Below, piece after piece: positions 1-8,700 of a DNA stretch of 43,900 nt. Numbering within the stretch: the stretch's first letter is position 1; each line of letters starts with the position of its first letter. The stretch spans positions 1 to 43,900 of the forward strand of contig JAFTCL010000047.1 of NCBI GenBank assembly GCA_017454745.1, written 5' to 3'. The DNA comes from Kiritimatiellia bacterium (GTDB taxonomy: Bacteria > Verrucomicrobiota > Kiritimatiellia > RFP12 > UBA1067). A model generated the notes under the pieces. It saw only the letters and a program-made list of their open reading frames with translations, ran no database searches and was not told where the DNA came from. The translations under genes were made by a program, and so were the position numbers.

Positions 1-106
1 AAAAAAGCGAAAAAAGTTACCAACAGAGGAATCGTTTATTTTAGAGATTAGCCGCTGGTCGCCGACATCGCGACCGAAACGTGAAGTTTTTTGGAAGGGG
101 CTATGG

Positions 107-844
107 TTACAGGAAACAGCTGTTCAAGACGCAAAGGCCGTAGATGCAGGCGGTTTCCGTGCGCAGAATCCGGTCACCCAAACCGACAGGTTCCGCGCCG
201 GCGGCAATCAGCCGATCCATCTCATCCGGGGAGAAATCCCCTTCCGGACCGACAAACCATCCGGCCTGCTTGGGAGGACAGTCCAACCACGGGCGCAACC
301 CGTCGCGGAACAGCCGCACTTTCGGCAGCAAAGCCCCGAAAAAGACCGGGGCGGCGGTGGGCAACATTTCTACGGCTTCCTGAAATCCCACCGGCGGAAG
401 AATCTCCGGCAGCCATGCCGCGTCGCACTGGCGGGCGGCGTCTTCGGCGACGCGCATCCAGCGTTCCGCCTTTTGAGCGCACTCCTCCGGGGCGATTTTC
501 ACCACCGTACGCTCGGAAAGCACCGGCACGATACGCGACACGCTCAGCTCGACCGCCTTTTCCACCGTCCAATCCATCCGCTTGCCCTTGCTGACGCAAG
601 CGAAAAGCGTCAACGCCACCGACGGACGGGCAACGGCCACCGCCGGTTCTGCGGCGGAAAAACCCAACCCTCGCTTGGCGAACGGCCTTACTGTCATTTT
701 ACGGGTATGGCCGCAGCCGTCGAAAAACTCCACGACATCGCCGTCCCGCACCCGCAGCACGTTCAGCAAATGGTGCGCCCGCTCGCGGTCAAGCTCGCCG
801 GCATTGGACAACACGGTTTCGGTTTGGACTAAACAGCGGTGCAT
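107..844 (-). CDS. rsmE: 16S rRNA m3U1498 methyltransferase RsmE
   Basis: Cytoplasmic SPOUT-class enzyme that methylates N3 of U1498 in 16S rRNA using S-adenosylmethionine. The 245-residue length is normal for the family. The N-terminal part (HHLLNVLRVRDGD) is the PUA-like RNA-binding region. The C-terminal part has the family's SAM-binding knot signatures VGPEGDFSPDE and LGDRILRTETA. The ATG at 844 is preceded by GGAG at good spacing. It lies 12 nt after dnaJ and is the last gene of grpE-dnaJ-rsmE; the dnaJ-rsmE neighbourhood is common in bacteria. The usual second Gly of GPEGG is Asp here, a modest variation. Identity is confident. Confidence 0.94.
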   Translation of the reverse strand: MHRCLVQTETVLSNAGELDRERAHHLLNVLRVRDGDVVEFFDGCGHTRKMTVRPFAKRGLGFSAAEPAVAVARPSVALTLFACVSKGKRMDWTVEKAVELSVSRIVPVLSERTVVKIAPEECAQKAERWMRVAEDAARQCDAAWLPEILPPVGFQEAVEMLPTAAPVFFGALLPKVRLFRDGLRPWLDCPPKQAGWFVGPEGDFSPDEMDRLIAAGAEPVGLGDRILRTETACIYGLCVLNSCFL

Positions 845-856
845 TGTCTGCTCCGG

Positions 857-2035
857 CTACTGGCTGTTGTTTTTGTTAAGCGAGTCGCGGCGGCGGAAAA
901 AGGTGGCTGCCGCATCGGACGATTTCTGACGCAGCGGGAAGTTGCTCGCGCTGAAGGTCGATTCAAGCTGCTCCATCAAACCGCGCTGTTTGGAGGACAA
1001 TCGGTCCGGCACCTCCACCAAAACGCGGACATGCAGGTCGCCATACCCGCCGTTTAGCCGCGGCATACCCTTGCCCCGCAACCGCAAAACCTTGCCGTTC
1101 GCGGTGCCGGCCGGGATTTTCAGCCGGGCGATGCCGTCCGGCGTGGGAATTTCAATGTCACCGCCCAGCGCCGCCTGTACCGGGGAAACGTATGCCGTGT
1201 AAGCCAGCTCGTCATCCTGCCGCACAAACAGCTCGCTGTCGCGCACATGGATCACCACGTGCAAATCGCCGGGCGGTCCGCCGCGCAGACCGCTCTCGCC
1301 CTTGCCGGCCAAGCGCAATCTCGACCCGGTGTCCACGCCTTTCGGAATGCGCAGCGAAATATGGCAGGGTTTCTTCACCTGCCCGGAACCGTGGCAAATC
1401 CGGCACGGGTTCTTGACCATCGTACCCGCCCCGTGGCAGATCGGGCAGGGCTGGCGAACCTGGAAGAACCCGCCGCCCATCACCACGAAACCCCGACCGT
1501 TGCACTGTTTGCATTTCTCGCGGGTCGCCCCCGGGGCCGCACCGGAGCCGTGGCAATCCGGGCACTCCCCGTTCACGTTCAAGTCCACCGTGCGGGTGGA
1601 GCCGAACACCGCCTCCTCAAAATCGATTTCCAAATCAAAACGCAAATCATTGCCGCGCTGCGGGCCGTTGGGATCGCGGCGCTGCCCCCCGCCAAAACCG
1701 CTGAAGCCACCGCCGTGAAAGAGCGATTCAAAAATGTCGCCGAGGTCGATATCCTGGAATCCGGTGAAATCACGGCCGAAATCGAACCCGCCGCCACCCC
1801 AGGCGTTCTTCATGCCCTCGTGGCCGAACTGGTCGTAACGCTGCCGTTTCTGCGGATCCTTAAGCACCTCGTACGCCTCGCCGGCTTCTTTAAACTTTTC
1901 CTCCGCCGTTTTGTCGCCGGGGTTCCGGTCGGGATGGTACTGCATCGCTACCTTGCGGTAGGCCTTTTTTATTTCATCGGCGCTGGCGTTCTTCGGCACG
2001 CCCAACACTTCGTAATAATCACGCTTTTCTGCCAT
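857..2035 (-). CDS. dnaJ: Chaperone protein DnaJ (Hsp40)
   Basis: Co-chaperone that delivers unfolded proteins to DnaK and stimulates its ATPase. Domains in order: J domain (about residues 5-70, HPD at 34-36), Gly/Phe-rich linker (about 75-120), a zinc-binding region with all four CxxCxGxG modules ([32 protein letters not shown], about residues 158-218), then the two C-terminal substrate-binding domains. The length of 392 residues is typical. It sits between grpE (18 nt upstream) and rsmE. No dnaK is in the window. The last 25 residues are Ser/Arg/Asn-rich and extend beyond the conserved fold. Identity is certain from the complete motif set. Confidence 0.97.
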   Translation of the reverse strand: MAEKRDYYEVLGVPKNASADEIKKAYRKVAMQYHPDRNPGDKTAEEKFKEAGEAYEVLKDPQKRQRYDQFGHEGMKNAWGGGGFDFGRDFTGFQDIDLGDIFESLFHGGGFSGFGGGQRRDPNGPQRGNDLRFDLEIDFEEAVFGSTRTVDLNVNGECPDCHGSGAAPGATREKCKQCNGRGFVVMGGGFFQVRQPCPICHGAGTMVKNPCRICHGSGQVKKPCHISLRIPKGVDTGSRLRLAGKGESGLRGGPPGDLHVVIHVRDSELFVRQDDELAYTAYVSPVQAALGGDIEIPTPDGIARLKIPAGTANGKVLRLRGKGMPRLNGGYGDLHVRVLVEVPDRLSSKQRGLMEQLESTFSASNFPLRQKSSDAAATFFRRRDSLNKNNSQ

Positions 2036-2053
2036 AATCGCGCCTCGCGTAAA

Positions 2054-2734
2054 CTATTCAGCGGCCTCAGGCGCACCGGAAGAGACAATCACCTGCGCGG
2101 CCCGCAGCAGTTTGCCGCCCAAAGTCCATCCGCAACGGAACTGATCAATCACGGTTTGCGCCGGCACGTCCGGCGACGGCAACATGGAAAGCGCCTCGTG
2201 AACGGACGGGTCGAACACCTCGCCGCGGGCGTCAATGCGCTTTAAACCGTTGCGCTCCAGCACCGATACAAACTTGTCGGTGACCATTTTGACGCCGGAC
2301 ACCATGGGGTCGTCCGCCGACGGGGCTTTGGTCAAAGCCAGCTCAAGATCGTCGAGTACCGGGAGCAACTCTTCCAGCAACCGGGCGTTGCTGCGCTTGA
2401 CGGTCTCTTCATATTCGCGGGCCACCCGCTTGCGGAAATTGTCAAAATCCGCCATCAGCCGTGCGTAACGGTCTTTCAGTACCGCCAGCTCGTCCGGCTT
2501 TTCCTCTTTTTTTTCGGCCGGATCCGGATTTTCTTCCGTTTCAGACGGTTCCGCCCCGGTTTCGGTCGGCCCCTCCCCCGCTTCACCGGCATCCCGCTGT
2601 TCCGCCGCGACCTCCTCCGGCTCGGATCCCGTCACCTTCTCGGTCCCCGCTTCCGCTTCAGCGGTGGCGGCATCCCCGTCCTTAACCGGATTCTGCTTCG
2701 TTTCGGCGTCTTTGCTGTTCTTGAAAAATGACAT
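2054..2734 (-). CDS. grpE: Nucleotide exchange factor GrpE
   Basis: Exchanges ADP for ATP on DnaK. The conserved GrpE part covers roughly residues 80-226: a long dimerisation helix (LKDRYARLMADFDNFRKR) and the C-terminal beta domain ending GGKLLRAAQVIVSSG. The first 80 or so residues are an unusually long, low-complexity acidic tail rich in Glu, Ala, Pro and Thr, so the protein (226 aa) is longer than the usual 170-200. The start is supported by TAGGAG upstream. First gene of the grpE-dnaJ-rsmE operon. No CIRCE (HrcA) inverted repeat is visible in the 5' region. Confidence 0.95.
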   Translation of the reverse strand: MSFFKNSKDAETKQNPVKDGDAATAEAEAGTEKVTGSEPEEVAAEQRDAGEAGEGPTETGAEPSETEENPDPAEKKEEKPDELAVLKDRYARLMADFDNFRKRVAREYEETVKRSNARLLEELLPVLDDLELALTKAPSADDPMVSGVKMVTDKFVSVLERNGLKRIDARGEVFDPSVHEALSMLPSPDVPAQTVIDQFRCGWTLGGKLLRAAQVIVSSGAPEAAE

Positions 2735-2840
2735 GGTTCACAACTCCTAAAATGGTTAAAATTATTAAGCAATGTATGTGCCAACCCGATACGCAATAAT
2801 CCACAACCCAAAGCATTCCAATATATTAAGAAAATTCAAC

Positions 2841-2888
2841 AAAAAATAAAACCCCGCCGGATTGTCCCGATGTCTCAATCAGGCGGGG
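2841..2888 (-). terminator. Rho-independent terminator of the metallophosphoesterase gene
   Basis: Read on the minus strand this is a long interrupted stem, CCCCGCC plus GATTG paired with CAATC plus GGCGGGG, followed by a T-rich tail (TTTTATTTTTT). It lies about 60 nt after the stop at 2951 and upstream of grpE, separating the two units. Confidence 0.85.
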
Positions 2889-2950
2889 ATGTTGGGACAA
2901 AACTGTCACACCGGTAAAACGGCCCTTAAGACATGGCCGAACGACAAAAA

Positions 2951-3865
2951 CTACCGGTCGTGTACAAAATCGACCGCTTTGCGGTAGCCCTTAACGCAAA
3001 CCTTGCCGTCGGCGTAAAGCTCTCCTACCGCATAACTGTTAAAGGTTTCGCCCGTCCCGACCACCAGCGCGCGCAATGAATAATACGGGATGCCGTCCAG
3101 CTCGCAGGTACCGCCGTAATGTTCGTGCCCGGTGAAAACCGCCTTAACTTTGCCGCTCTCTTTAAATAAGGCGCGGACCGCTTTGGAGTTTCGCACCTCG
3201 TGGTTGATTTCGGCATTCGGGTCAAGCCGCTGATGGCAGAAAACGATTGCCGGCCCCTGCGCCTTGGCTAAAGTTTCCTTAAGCCAGTCCAGCTCTTTTG
3301 GCGGCACGTTGGCCACGGTCCATGTCCAGTTGCCGGGCCGGTAATCCTCCATTTTCCCGTTGTAACAGGCATCCAGAACCACGCACGTAACCCCGTTTTT
3401 CACGAAAGAGTAATGCGGCAGCGTTTTATCCTGGCCGGAATTGCGGATATGCGACAAAAACTCCGCCTTGGACAGGCAGTCGAAATCGTGGTTGCCCAAA
3501 ACGTGGTAACGGTCGCCCTTGAATCCGGCAAAAACCGCCTCGATTTCGTCCAGACAGGCGACGGTGCGTTCCTTGTCGGGCGAAAGGTCCTTAAAATCGC
3601 CCAACTCGATCATGAAATCGGGCTTCACCGAATTCATCGTGTTTACCGCTTCCCGCAGTTTTTTGCAAGACTCGCGGTAATGGCGGTTGCCGATAGGGGC
3701 GTCGGCCGCCCCCATCGGGATGTCGGCGTAATGCAAATCAGTAACCATTCCGAACCGTACCAGCGGCTGTCCCTGCCCCTCCTCGCCCCAAAGCACCTTG
3801 GAATTCAGCATACAAACCGCGCCGCCAGCCAGACCGGCCCCGCGCAAAAATTCACGTCTCCGCAT
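2951..3865 (-). CDS. Secreted calcineurin-like metallophosphoesterase
   Basis: Predicted binuclear-metal phosphoesterase of the calcineurin-like superfamily, exported folded. The N-terminus MRRREFLRGAGLAGG is a Tat-type signal. All family metal-ligand blocks are present in order: DLH (VTDLHYAD), GD (IELGDFKD), GNHD (LGNHDFD), a His block (FCHQRLD) and GHxH (FTGHEHYGG). About 304 residues. The start at 3865 is chosen because GGAGG sits 7 nt before it and the twin-arginine follows at once; an in-frame upstream extension is possible but lacks these features. The substrate cannot be read from sequence. Monocistronic with its own promoter and terminator. Confidence 0.85.
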   Translation of the reverse strand: MRRREFLRGAGLAGGAVCMLNSKVLWGEEGQGQPLVRFGMVTDLHYADIPMGAADAPIGNRHYRESCKKLREAVNTMNSVKPDFMIELGDFKDLSPDKERTVACLDEIEAVFAGFKGDRYHVLGNHDFDCLSKAEFLSHIRNSGQDKTLPHYSFVKNGVTCVVLDACYNGKMEDYRPGNWTWTVANVPPKELDWLKETLAKAQGPAIVFCHQRLDPNAEINHEVRNSKAVRALFKESGKVKAVFTGHEHYGGTCELDGIPYYSLRALVVGTGETFNSYAVGELYADGKVCVKGYRKAVDFVHDR

Positions 3866-3960
3866 TTTAAACCTCCGATAAACTTTTAAAGGCGTCATCA
3901 TTCTGTAAACCATGGTTCGCTTTTCATTGAAAACCACCTAACCTACAGATTGTTGCGAGC

Positions 3961-3989
3961 ACTATAACAAGAATCCGGAGGCAAGACAA
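3961..3989 (-). promoter_or_regulatory. Promoter of the metallophosphoesterase gene
   Basis: Minus strand TTGTCT (3989-3984), 17-bp spacer, TATAGT (3966-3961). Predicted leader of about 90 nt before the ATG at 3865. Confidence 0.6.
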
Positions 3990-4058
3990 GCGAATTTTGC
4001 AGTGTGACCGCTAATGCTTTGTTAATGCGCCCATGAAAAAAAACGCGATTTTTTAGTA

Positions 4059-4086
4059 TTGACTTCTTCAACATGAATATGGTAAT
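4059..4086 (+). promoter_or_regulatory. Candidate promoter for the small RNA at 4093-4246
   Basis: TTGACT at 4059-4064, 16-bp spacer, GGTAAT at 4081-4086. The -35 is strong and the -10 weak. No coding sequence follows on this strand; the next thing downstream is a structured, terminator-ended segment. Confidence 0.45.
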
Positions 4087-4092
4087 GTGTGG

Positions 4093-4246
4093 GCCGTTGT
4101 TTGGCCATCCTAGGCCGACAACCGGCAACCTGGCGCAACGCTTCCCCCGTGATTGCGCGGTGCAGCCCCCCTGCACGGTTACCGAATAATATTATATGTC
4201 CTCCCTGATGGCGGGTATGGGCGCAAGCCCGTATCCGCCGTTTTTT
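4093..4246 (+). ncRNA. Candidate structured small RNA of unknown family
   Basis: A roughly 150-nt interval between a TTGACT promoter and a strong terminator, with no plausible open reading frame. Visible stem-loops: GCCGTTGT with an inner GGCC paired to GGCC and ACAACCGGC (about 4093-4125); GCGCAACGC with GTGATTGCGC (about 4133-4158, one A bulge); GTGCAG with CTGCAC around a C loop (about 4160-4176); and the terminator hairpin. It does not show the SRP RNA apical motif or a tmRNA tag, and I recognise no riboswitch core. It lies between two minus-strand genes, so it is not the leader of either. The start position is inferred from the promoter. Confidence 0.5.
4210..4246 (+). terminator. Strong Rho-independent terminator with GCAA tetraloop
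   Basis: 13-bp stem (4210-4222 with 4227-4239, two G-U type pairs) closed by a GCAA tetraloop, followed by G and six T. The T run fixes its direction as plus strand, opposite to the flanking protein genes, which is the main argument for an RNA gene here. Confidence 0.85.
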
Positions 4247-4306
4247 ATCAACGGCCCAACGGTTTCTTTGACATTGTATTGCCGATTTTCGCAATCGAAA
4301 AATAGG

Positions 4307-6268
4307 TTACCAGCATTTTTCCTTGGTAAGGAAGAAATCAGGCGCGGCGCCCTGCTGAAGGACAGAGAAATCCTCAAAAGCGCCTTCCGTGGGACGGCTA
4401 AACGTAACGCCCCAAAGCCCCTCCGCCGGGCGGGAGTCTGAACGGTACACCGTCCATCCCGCAATCCGGTCGCACTCCCAAACGTTCTCGCCGGATGGAT
4501 TTGACACTTTGGCGCGGACAAGTTCCGAAACGTCCGACCCGGAAACCGCCACGATGAAAGGCGTGTCGGCGGCCACCCGGAAAAATAGCGTCCCTTGCGT
4601 GGCATAAATGGGGCGGGTGAGACCTGTGGACACCACGGCAATCGGCACAGAGGTCGCCGACAGACCGAACGCGTGGCTGTCGGCATCGGCGGTCATCGTG
4701 TAAAATCCCGCCGCCTTCGCCTGAAACCGGAATGGGGTCTCTTCGGCGCCCGTCAAAGGGATGGTGGCGCAAACTTTACCCGAAGCGTCTTTGATTACCA
4801 CCGGTTTGGGGACAAAAGCCGGACGCCCGACCTTGGTGAAACGACCCGAAAACTTGGCTTCGCCGGGCGCCGCCATAAAGAACCGATAGGTCACTCCGTT
4901 ACGGAAACGGAAAGGCTTCAGCCGCACCGGTTCGCCCGGACAGGAGTCGAAAGGATGGGTGGCGGCGGGATCGAAGGTTTGCCGCTTGGGCGCCCCGGCT
5001 AAAATAGGTTTGTCGAAATACTTCGCGCACCAGGATTCGTCGAGAACGTTTCTGCCGGTACCGGACGGTGAGACGACTGTCAGGTTTCCGGAAATGCGCG
5101 ATGGCAATTCGGCGGCAAGGGCGTTCAACGCGCGCGGCAGCCAATCCCGCGCCACGGGCTGGCGTACCGTACAGTCTATGAACGAAACCCCGTCGGTTGG
5201 CGCTCCGCCCGGAGATGCGTCGCCTATCGACATATCCGTCACCTTACTCGCCGTTGCGGCATTAGTCTGGCAATTGATGAAACTGCAGTTTTTAAACGCC
5301 ACCAGTACCGAATCAGCCGTCTTGCGGATAAGGCGCACCGCATAACCCCGTTCATTCTCGAACGAGCAGTCATCGCAAGAAATAAGTCCGTTCACGAAGG
5401 TCTCCTTGCGGCCGTTGGAAAAAGAAAAACCGTGCGCGTTCCCGCGTGAACGGCAGTTGACGATTTTGATCGAAACCGGTTTGGAGGTGCTGTCGAGCTG
5501 GCCAAAATAAAAATCCAGGCCAATGCCATGATTGTCGGTTAAAGTGCAGTCGCGCATCTCAATGCCGGTGAGTTCTTCGTGGGGATGGTTCGGCTCAAAG
5601 TCGATACCCGCCGCCGGTGGGGTACCGCCGGTGCCGCGCAGAATGCACCGCTCAATTAAAAGATTGCGCGCGGAGATTACGCTGATGCCTTGCCGATACT
5701 GGCGGTCGCAGACCAGATCCCGCAACACGATATCTTGGCAGGGGCCGTTCTTTCCCGACACCCCCACATACACGCCGTCGCCGCCCGATTCGAAAAGCGT
5801 TAGCCCCTCGATGGTCACGTTCCGGCAACTCAAAAGGTTGATGTTCATCCGCCACTCGGCTTTTTCGTATGGTTTGGCCGCATAATCGTCACGGTGCATC
5901 CGCAACACCGCCCCGTAACCGCTGATCTTGACATTTTCGGCACACTTCAGCGTAAAGAGCGAGTCGTTTTTGCCGAGGTATTCGCCCCTCTTCGCGACCA
6001 CCTCCACACCGCGCTCGAAGACGATCTCACAGTTGGAACGCCCGAAAAGGGGGCGCGTGACCCACGGGGAGGACTGCTTGTCGATCACTATCTTCCGTGC
6101 GCCGGAATCAAGCGCTTTCTGGAGAATTGCGGTCGAATCCGTCGGATCGAATCCAAACGACGAGGCGGTAACCACCTCCCCCGCGTTTGCAACGAAATTT
6201 GTACCGACGGCCAGCAGGGCCATACTCAGAAAAGAGCGCAAGACTTGGGAAACAACATCATTTTTCAT
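4307..6268 (-). CDS. Secreted right-handed parallel beta-helix protein (pectate-lyase-like fold)
   Basis: 653 residues with an N-terminal signal peptide (hydrophobic stretch ending near ANA, about residue 29). The region from about 35 to 340 has the repeated short strands and turns of a right-handed parallel beta-helix (CRNVTIEGLTLFESGGDGVY, ARNLLIERCILRG, IKIVNCRSRGNAHGFSFSNG), starting with the pectate-lyase-superfamily-like DPTDSTAILQKALDSG. The remaining 300 residues look like beta-sandwich modules. A polysaccharide lyase or glycosidase role is likely, but I cannot assign a family or substrate. The start has CGGAGG 9 nt upstream. Divergent from the GH106-like gene. Confidence 0.72.
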   Translation of the reverse strand: MKNDVVSQVLRSFLSMALLAVGTNFVANAGEVVTASSFGFDPTDSTAILQKALDSGARKIVIDKQSSPWVTRPLFGRSNCEIVFERGVEVVAKRGEYLGKNDSLFTLKCAENVKISGYGAVLRMHRDDYAAKPYEKAEWRMNINLLSCRNVTIEGLTLFESGGDGVYVGVSGKNGPCQDIVLRDLVCDRQYRQGISVISARNLLIERCILRGTGGTPPAAGIDFEPNHPHEELTGIEMRDCTLTDNHGIGLDFYFGQLDSTSKPVSIKIVNCRSRGNAHGFSFSNGRKETFVNGLISCDDCSFENERGYAVRLIRKTADSVLVAFKNCSFINCQTNAATASKVTDMSIGDASPGGAPTDGVSFIDCTVRQPVARDWLPRALNALAAELPSRISGNLTVVSPSGTGRNVLDESWCAKYFDKPILAGAPKRQTFDPAATHPFDSCPGEPVRLKPFRFRNGVTYRFFMAAPGEAKFSGRFTKVGRPAFVPKPVVIKDASGKVCATIPLTGAEETPFRFQAKAAGFYTMTADADSHAFGLSATSVPIAVVSTGLTRPIYATQGTLFFRVAADTPFIVAVSGSDVSELVRAKVSNPSGENVWECDRIAGWTVYRSDSRPAEGLWGVTFSRPTEGAFEDFSVLQQGAAPDFFLTKEKCW

Positions 6269-6372
6269 ATTGGCATTCCTCCGTAAGGCAACCGCGATCC
6301 CCGTTCAAGCCGTTTACGGCCGATTCACCCGCAAAACACCCCGGTTCCGCCGAAGAACCACGGTGCGAATAG

Positions 6373-6425
6373 GGACAGTATGGCATATTCCCCCCATAAA
6401 CGCAAGCATGGACATGGTACTGTCC
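6373..6425. promoter_or_regulatory. Possible operator: inverted GGACAGTA/TACTGTCC
   Basis: GGACAGTA (6373-6380) and its exact complement TACTGTCC (6418-6425), with a related GGACATGGTA at 6410-6419, lie between the divergent beta-helix and GH106-like genes, just upstream of the latter's promoter. A regulator-binding role is inference. Confidence 0.3.
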
Positions 6426-6447
6426 GCCGATGGGTATGGATGTTGGG

Positions 6448-6477
6448 TTGACACCGACACTTGGTTTGTATTATCAT
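6448..6477 (+). promoter_or_regulatory. Promoter of the GH106-like gene
   Basis: TTGACA at 6448-6453, 18-bp spacer, TATCAT at 6472-6477. The start codon at 6528 follows about 50 nt later with GGAGGGG as ribosome-binding site. Confidence 0.75.
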
Positions 6478-6527
6478 TATTGCATCTGTTTTGTGGAATT
6501 CCCTTAACTGAACGGAGGGGCTGTTAC

Positions 6528-8591
6528 ATGAAGAATGGAATCTTTGCGGTTCTCGGTGTAGTGACATTGTGCGCACACGCCGCCGCGCCGTCATGGCCGA
6601 AACCGACGCGGGAGATGCGTCCCTGGGTGTACAACTGGTGGCCGGCGAGCGGAGTCGATGAGCAGGGGCTGGAAAACCAATGCGCCGAACTGGAGGCCAA
6701 GGGTTTCGGCGGTTTCCACGTTATCCACATCTACGGGATGAACGGTCCGGACAACCGCTATCGCAGCGGATGGAGAACGCTGCTCTCTCCGGAATGGGTG
6801 GAGGCTTGGAATATGGCGGCACGCAAAGCGAGGGCCCACGGTCTGGAAATCGACCTCACGATGGGCGCCGGCTGGTGCTTCGGAGGACCGTGGATCACGG
6901 AGAATCTTGCCGCTTCATCACGGATAAAAGTCAAAAGAGCCGGCCCCGGCGGCACGGGCTTTATGCTCGACCCGTACAATCCCGAGGCGATGAAAGCTCA
7001 CGTCGCCGCCTTCGAGCCGCTATTCGGCAAAGGCGGCAAGGCCGAGCGGCCGAGGGCGTTCTACCACGATTCCTATGAGTATTACGGTGCAAAGCCGCGC
7101 GAAGGGCAGGACATCGACGAAGCGCAAATCGCCACTTTCAAGGTATGGTCCAATTGGTGCCGCGATAACGGATACCTGACCCGCAACGAGGCGCACGGCA
7201 GCCCCGCCAACTGGCTTGATCTCTATGGCCTCGCGGATATCCCGGAAACTGAAATGTTCGGCAAGTCCCGCGATATCCTCATATCGAAATTCGCCTCGTC
7301 CACCGCACACGTCAAGGGAACAACGCTCGTCAGCTCGGAAACCTGCACCTGGATAGACGAGCACTTCTGCGAGCGGCCGGCGGAAATCAAGCAGTTCATC
7401 GACCGGCTCTTTCTTTCCGGCGTGAACCACATATTCTACCACGGTATGTGCTATTCGCCGGTTGACGCGGCTTGGCCGGGTTGGTGCTTTTACGCCAGTC
7501 TGGAGATGAATCCGCGCAATCCGATCTGGCGCGAAGTCGGGGAACTGAACGGTTACATCACGAGATGCCAATCGTTATTCCAAACCTGGCGGTGCGACAA
7601 CGATCTGTTAATTCTTTGGGATCCCGACCCCTTTAGAAAGAAACCGGGCAATTTCAACAAACAGATGTCCGTCCACGGCGATGGTTGGTTCTACGGTGAA
7701 AAGGTCGGCAAACTCGCCAAGCGGCTGTACAACGCGGGATACGCCTTCGACTACATCTCGCCGCGCCAGCTGGCCGACTCCGCCATCAACAAATCGCGTT
7801 ACGCCGAAATCATCGACCCGGAAAAGGATGAGAAACCCAAAGCGTCGCGGACGATGCCGTTCAGCCCGGACGCGAACGGACTTATGGCAACGCGCTGGCG
7901 GACCCAGGACGGAAAGACGGCCTACTTTGTCGTCAACCAAAGCGGGAAAGCTCGCGAAGTGCGTTCCGCGGAACCGTTCACCGCAATGGACCCGCTTTCG
8001 GGGAAAATCGTCGAAACCGCTAACCGGACACTTGAACCGGGACATTCCGCATTCTTTATCGGCGGCAGTTTTGAAGTCCTTGCCAGCAACGCCAACCCCG
8101 TCGGCAGCCAAAACAGTTTTGGCATCAGCGGACCGTGGGAGGTTTCGCCCGTCTGCGGCGGCCCGGCGATGCCGGCACCGCGTACGATTGACTCGCTGGC
8201 GGGCTGGGACTCGTGGGACGATGCATTCTCCGGTACCATGCGCTACTCGGCGTCCTTTGACTGCGACAGGCCGGAGTGTTCCACGCTCGACCTCGGCGAA
8301 GTCAAGGAGATTGCTCGCGTCCGGCTGAACGGCAAAGATCTCGGCGTTCGTTTCATGCCGCCCTACCGGTTCGATATTCCAGCCGGTCTCGTCAAGGCGA
8401 AAGGAAACCGGATCGAAGCGGAGGTGACAAATCTCGGTGCCAACCGCATCCGCGATCTAGACCGAAAAAAGGTGAACTGGAAGTATTTCGGCGACATCAA
8501 CATCGTGGACACAGCATACCACCGTCTTGACGCTTCCGGCTGGCCAGTAAGGAAATCCGGGCTTTTAGGTCCGGCTCGGCTTATGGATTGA
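6528..8591 (+). CDS. Secreted GH106-like glycoside hydrolase (putative alpha-L-rhamnosidase)
   Basis: The opening (RPWVYNWWPASGVDEQGLE, then LEAKGFGGFHV, LSPEWVEAWN and GLEIDLTMGAGWCFGGPW) matches the conserved N-terminal part of family GH106 enzymes, which release rhamnose from pectic and other glycans. The C-terminal 130 residues (DLGEVKEIARVRLNGKDLG ... YRFDIPAGLVKAKGNRIEAEV) are the galactose-binding-like beta-sandwich typical of that family. At 687 residues it is shorter than many GH106 enzymes, so some intermediate modules are missing. Signal peptide cleaves near AHAAA. The start at 6528 is set by the GGAGGGG site; the frame stays open further upstream but only across the promoter and the divergent gene. 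Confidence 0.78.
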   Translation: MKNGIFAVLGVVTLCAHAAAPSWPKPTREMRPWVYNWWPASGVDEQGLENQCAELEAKGFGGFHVIHIYGMNGPDNRYRSGWRTLLSPEWVEAWNMAARKARAHGLEIDLTMGAGWCFGGPWITENLAASSRIKVKRAGPGGTGFMLDPYNPEAMKAHVAAFEPLFGKGGKAERPRAFYHDSYEYYGAKPREGQDIDEAQIATFKVWSNWCRDNGYLTRNEAHGSPANWLDLYGLADIPETEMFGKSRDILISKFASSTAHVKGTTLVSSETCTWIDEHFCERPAEIKQFIDRLFLSGVNHIFYHGMCYSPVDAAWPGWCFYASLEMNPRNPIWREVGELNGYITRCQSLFQTWRCDNDLLILWDPDPFRKKPGNFNKQMSVHGDGWFYGEKVGKLAKRLYNAGYAFDYISPRQLADSAINKSRYAEIIDPEKDEKPKASRTMPFSPDANGLMATRWRTQDGKTAYFVVNQSGKAREVRSAEPFTAMDPLSGKIVETANRTLEPGHSAFFIGGSFEVLASNANPVGSQNSFGISGPWEVSPVCGGPAMPAPRTIDSLAGWDSWDDAFSGTMRYSASFDCDRPECSTLDLGEVKEIARVRLNGKDLGVRFMPPYRFDIPAGLVKAKGNRIEAEVTNLGANRIRDLDRKKVNWKYFGDINIVDTAYHRLDASGWPVRKSGLLGPARLMD

Positions 8592-8617
8592 CTTATGCAT
8601 GGGGGATTGGTTATAAT
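8588..8617 (+). promoter_or_regulatory. Promoter overlapping the GH106-like stop codon
   Basis: TTGACT at 8588-8593 and a perfect TATAAT at 8612-8617 with an 18-bp spacer. The -35 contains the TGA stop codon of the upstream gene. It should drive the beta-helix surface protein/C10 peptidase pair. Confidence 0.75.
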
Positions 8618-8700
8618 TTTTCTTATGTTTTGGTGAGTTGTGCCGTTTACGCAGAGAAGGTTGCAAATTCGTCAAAATCCCATAAGGGGAATTTGAATTA

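Noticed and set aside
2735..2840. CIRCE/HrcA operator before grpE
   Set aside because: No TTAGCACTC-N9-GAGTGCTAA-like inverted repeat is visible; a convincing promoter could not be assigned by eye either.
4093..4200. SAM-I riboswitch in the small-RNA candidate (GGCAACC ... GGTGC)
   Set aside because: The remaining conserved core (AATTCC and the closing P1 helix) is missing and no plus-strand gene follows the terminator.
5928..6527. In-frame extension of the GH106-like gene upstream of 6528
   Set aside because: It would run antisense through the beta-helix gene and across the promoter at 6448-6477; the GGAGGGG site and signal peptide place the start at 6528.
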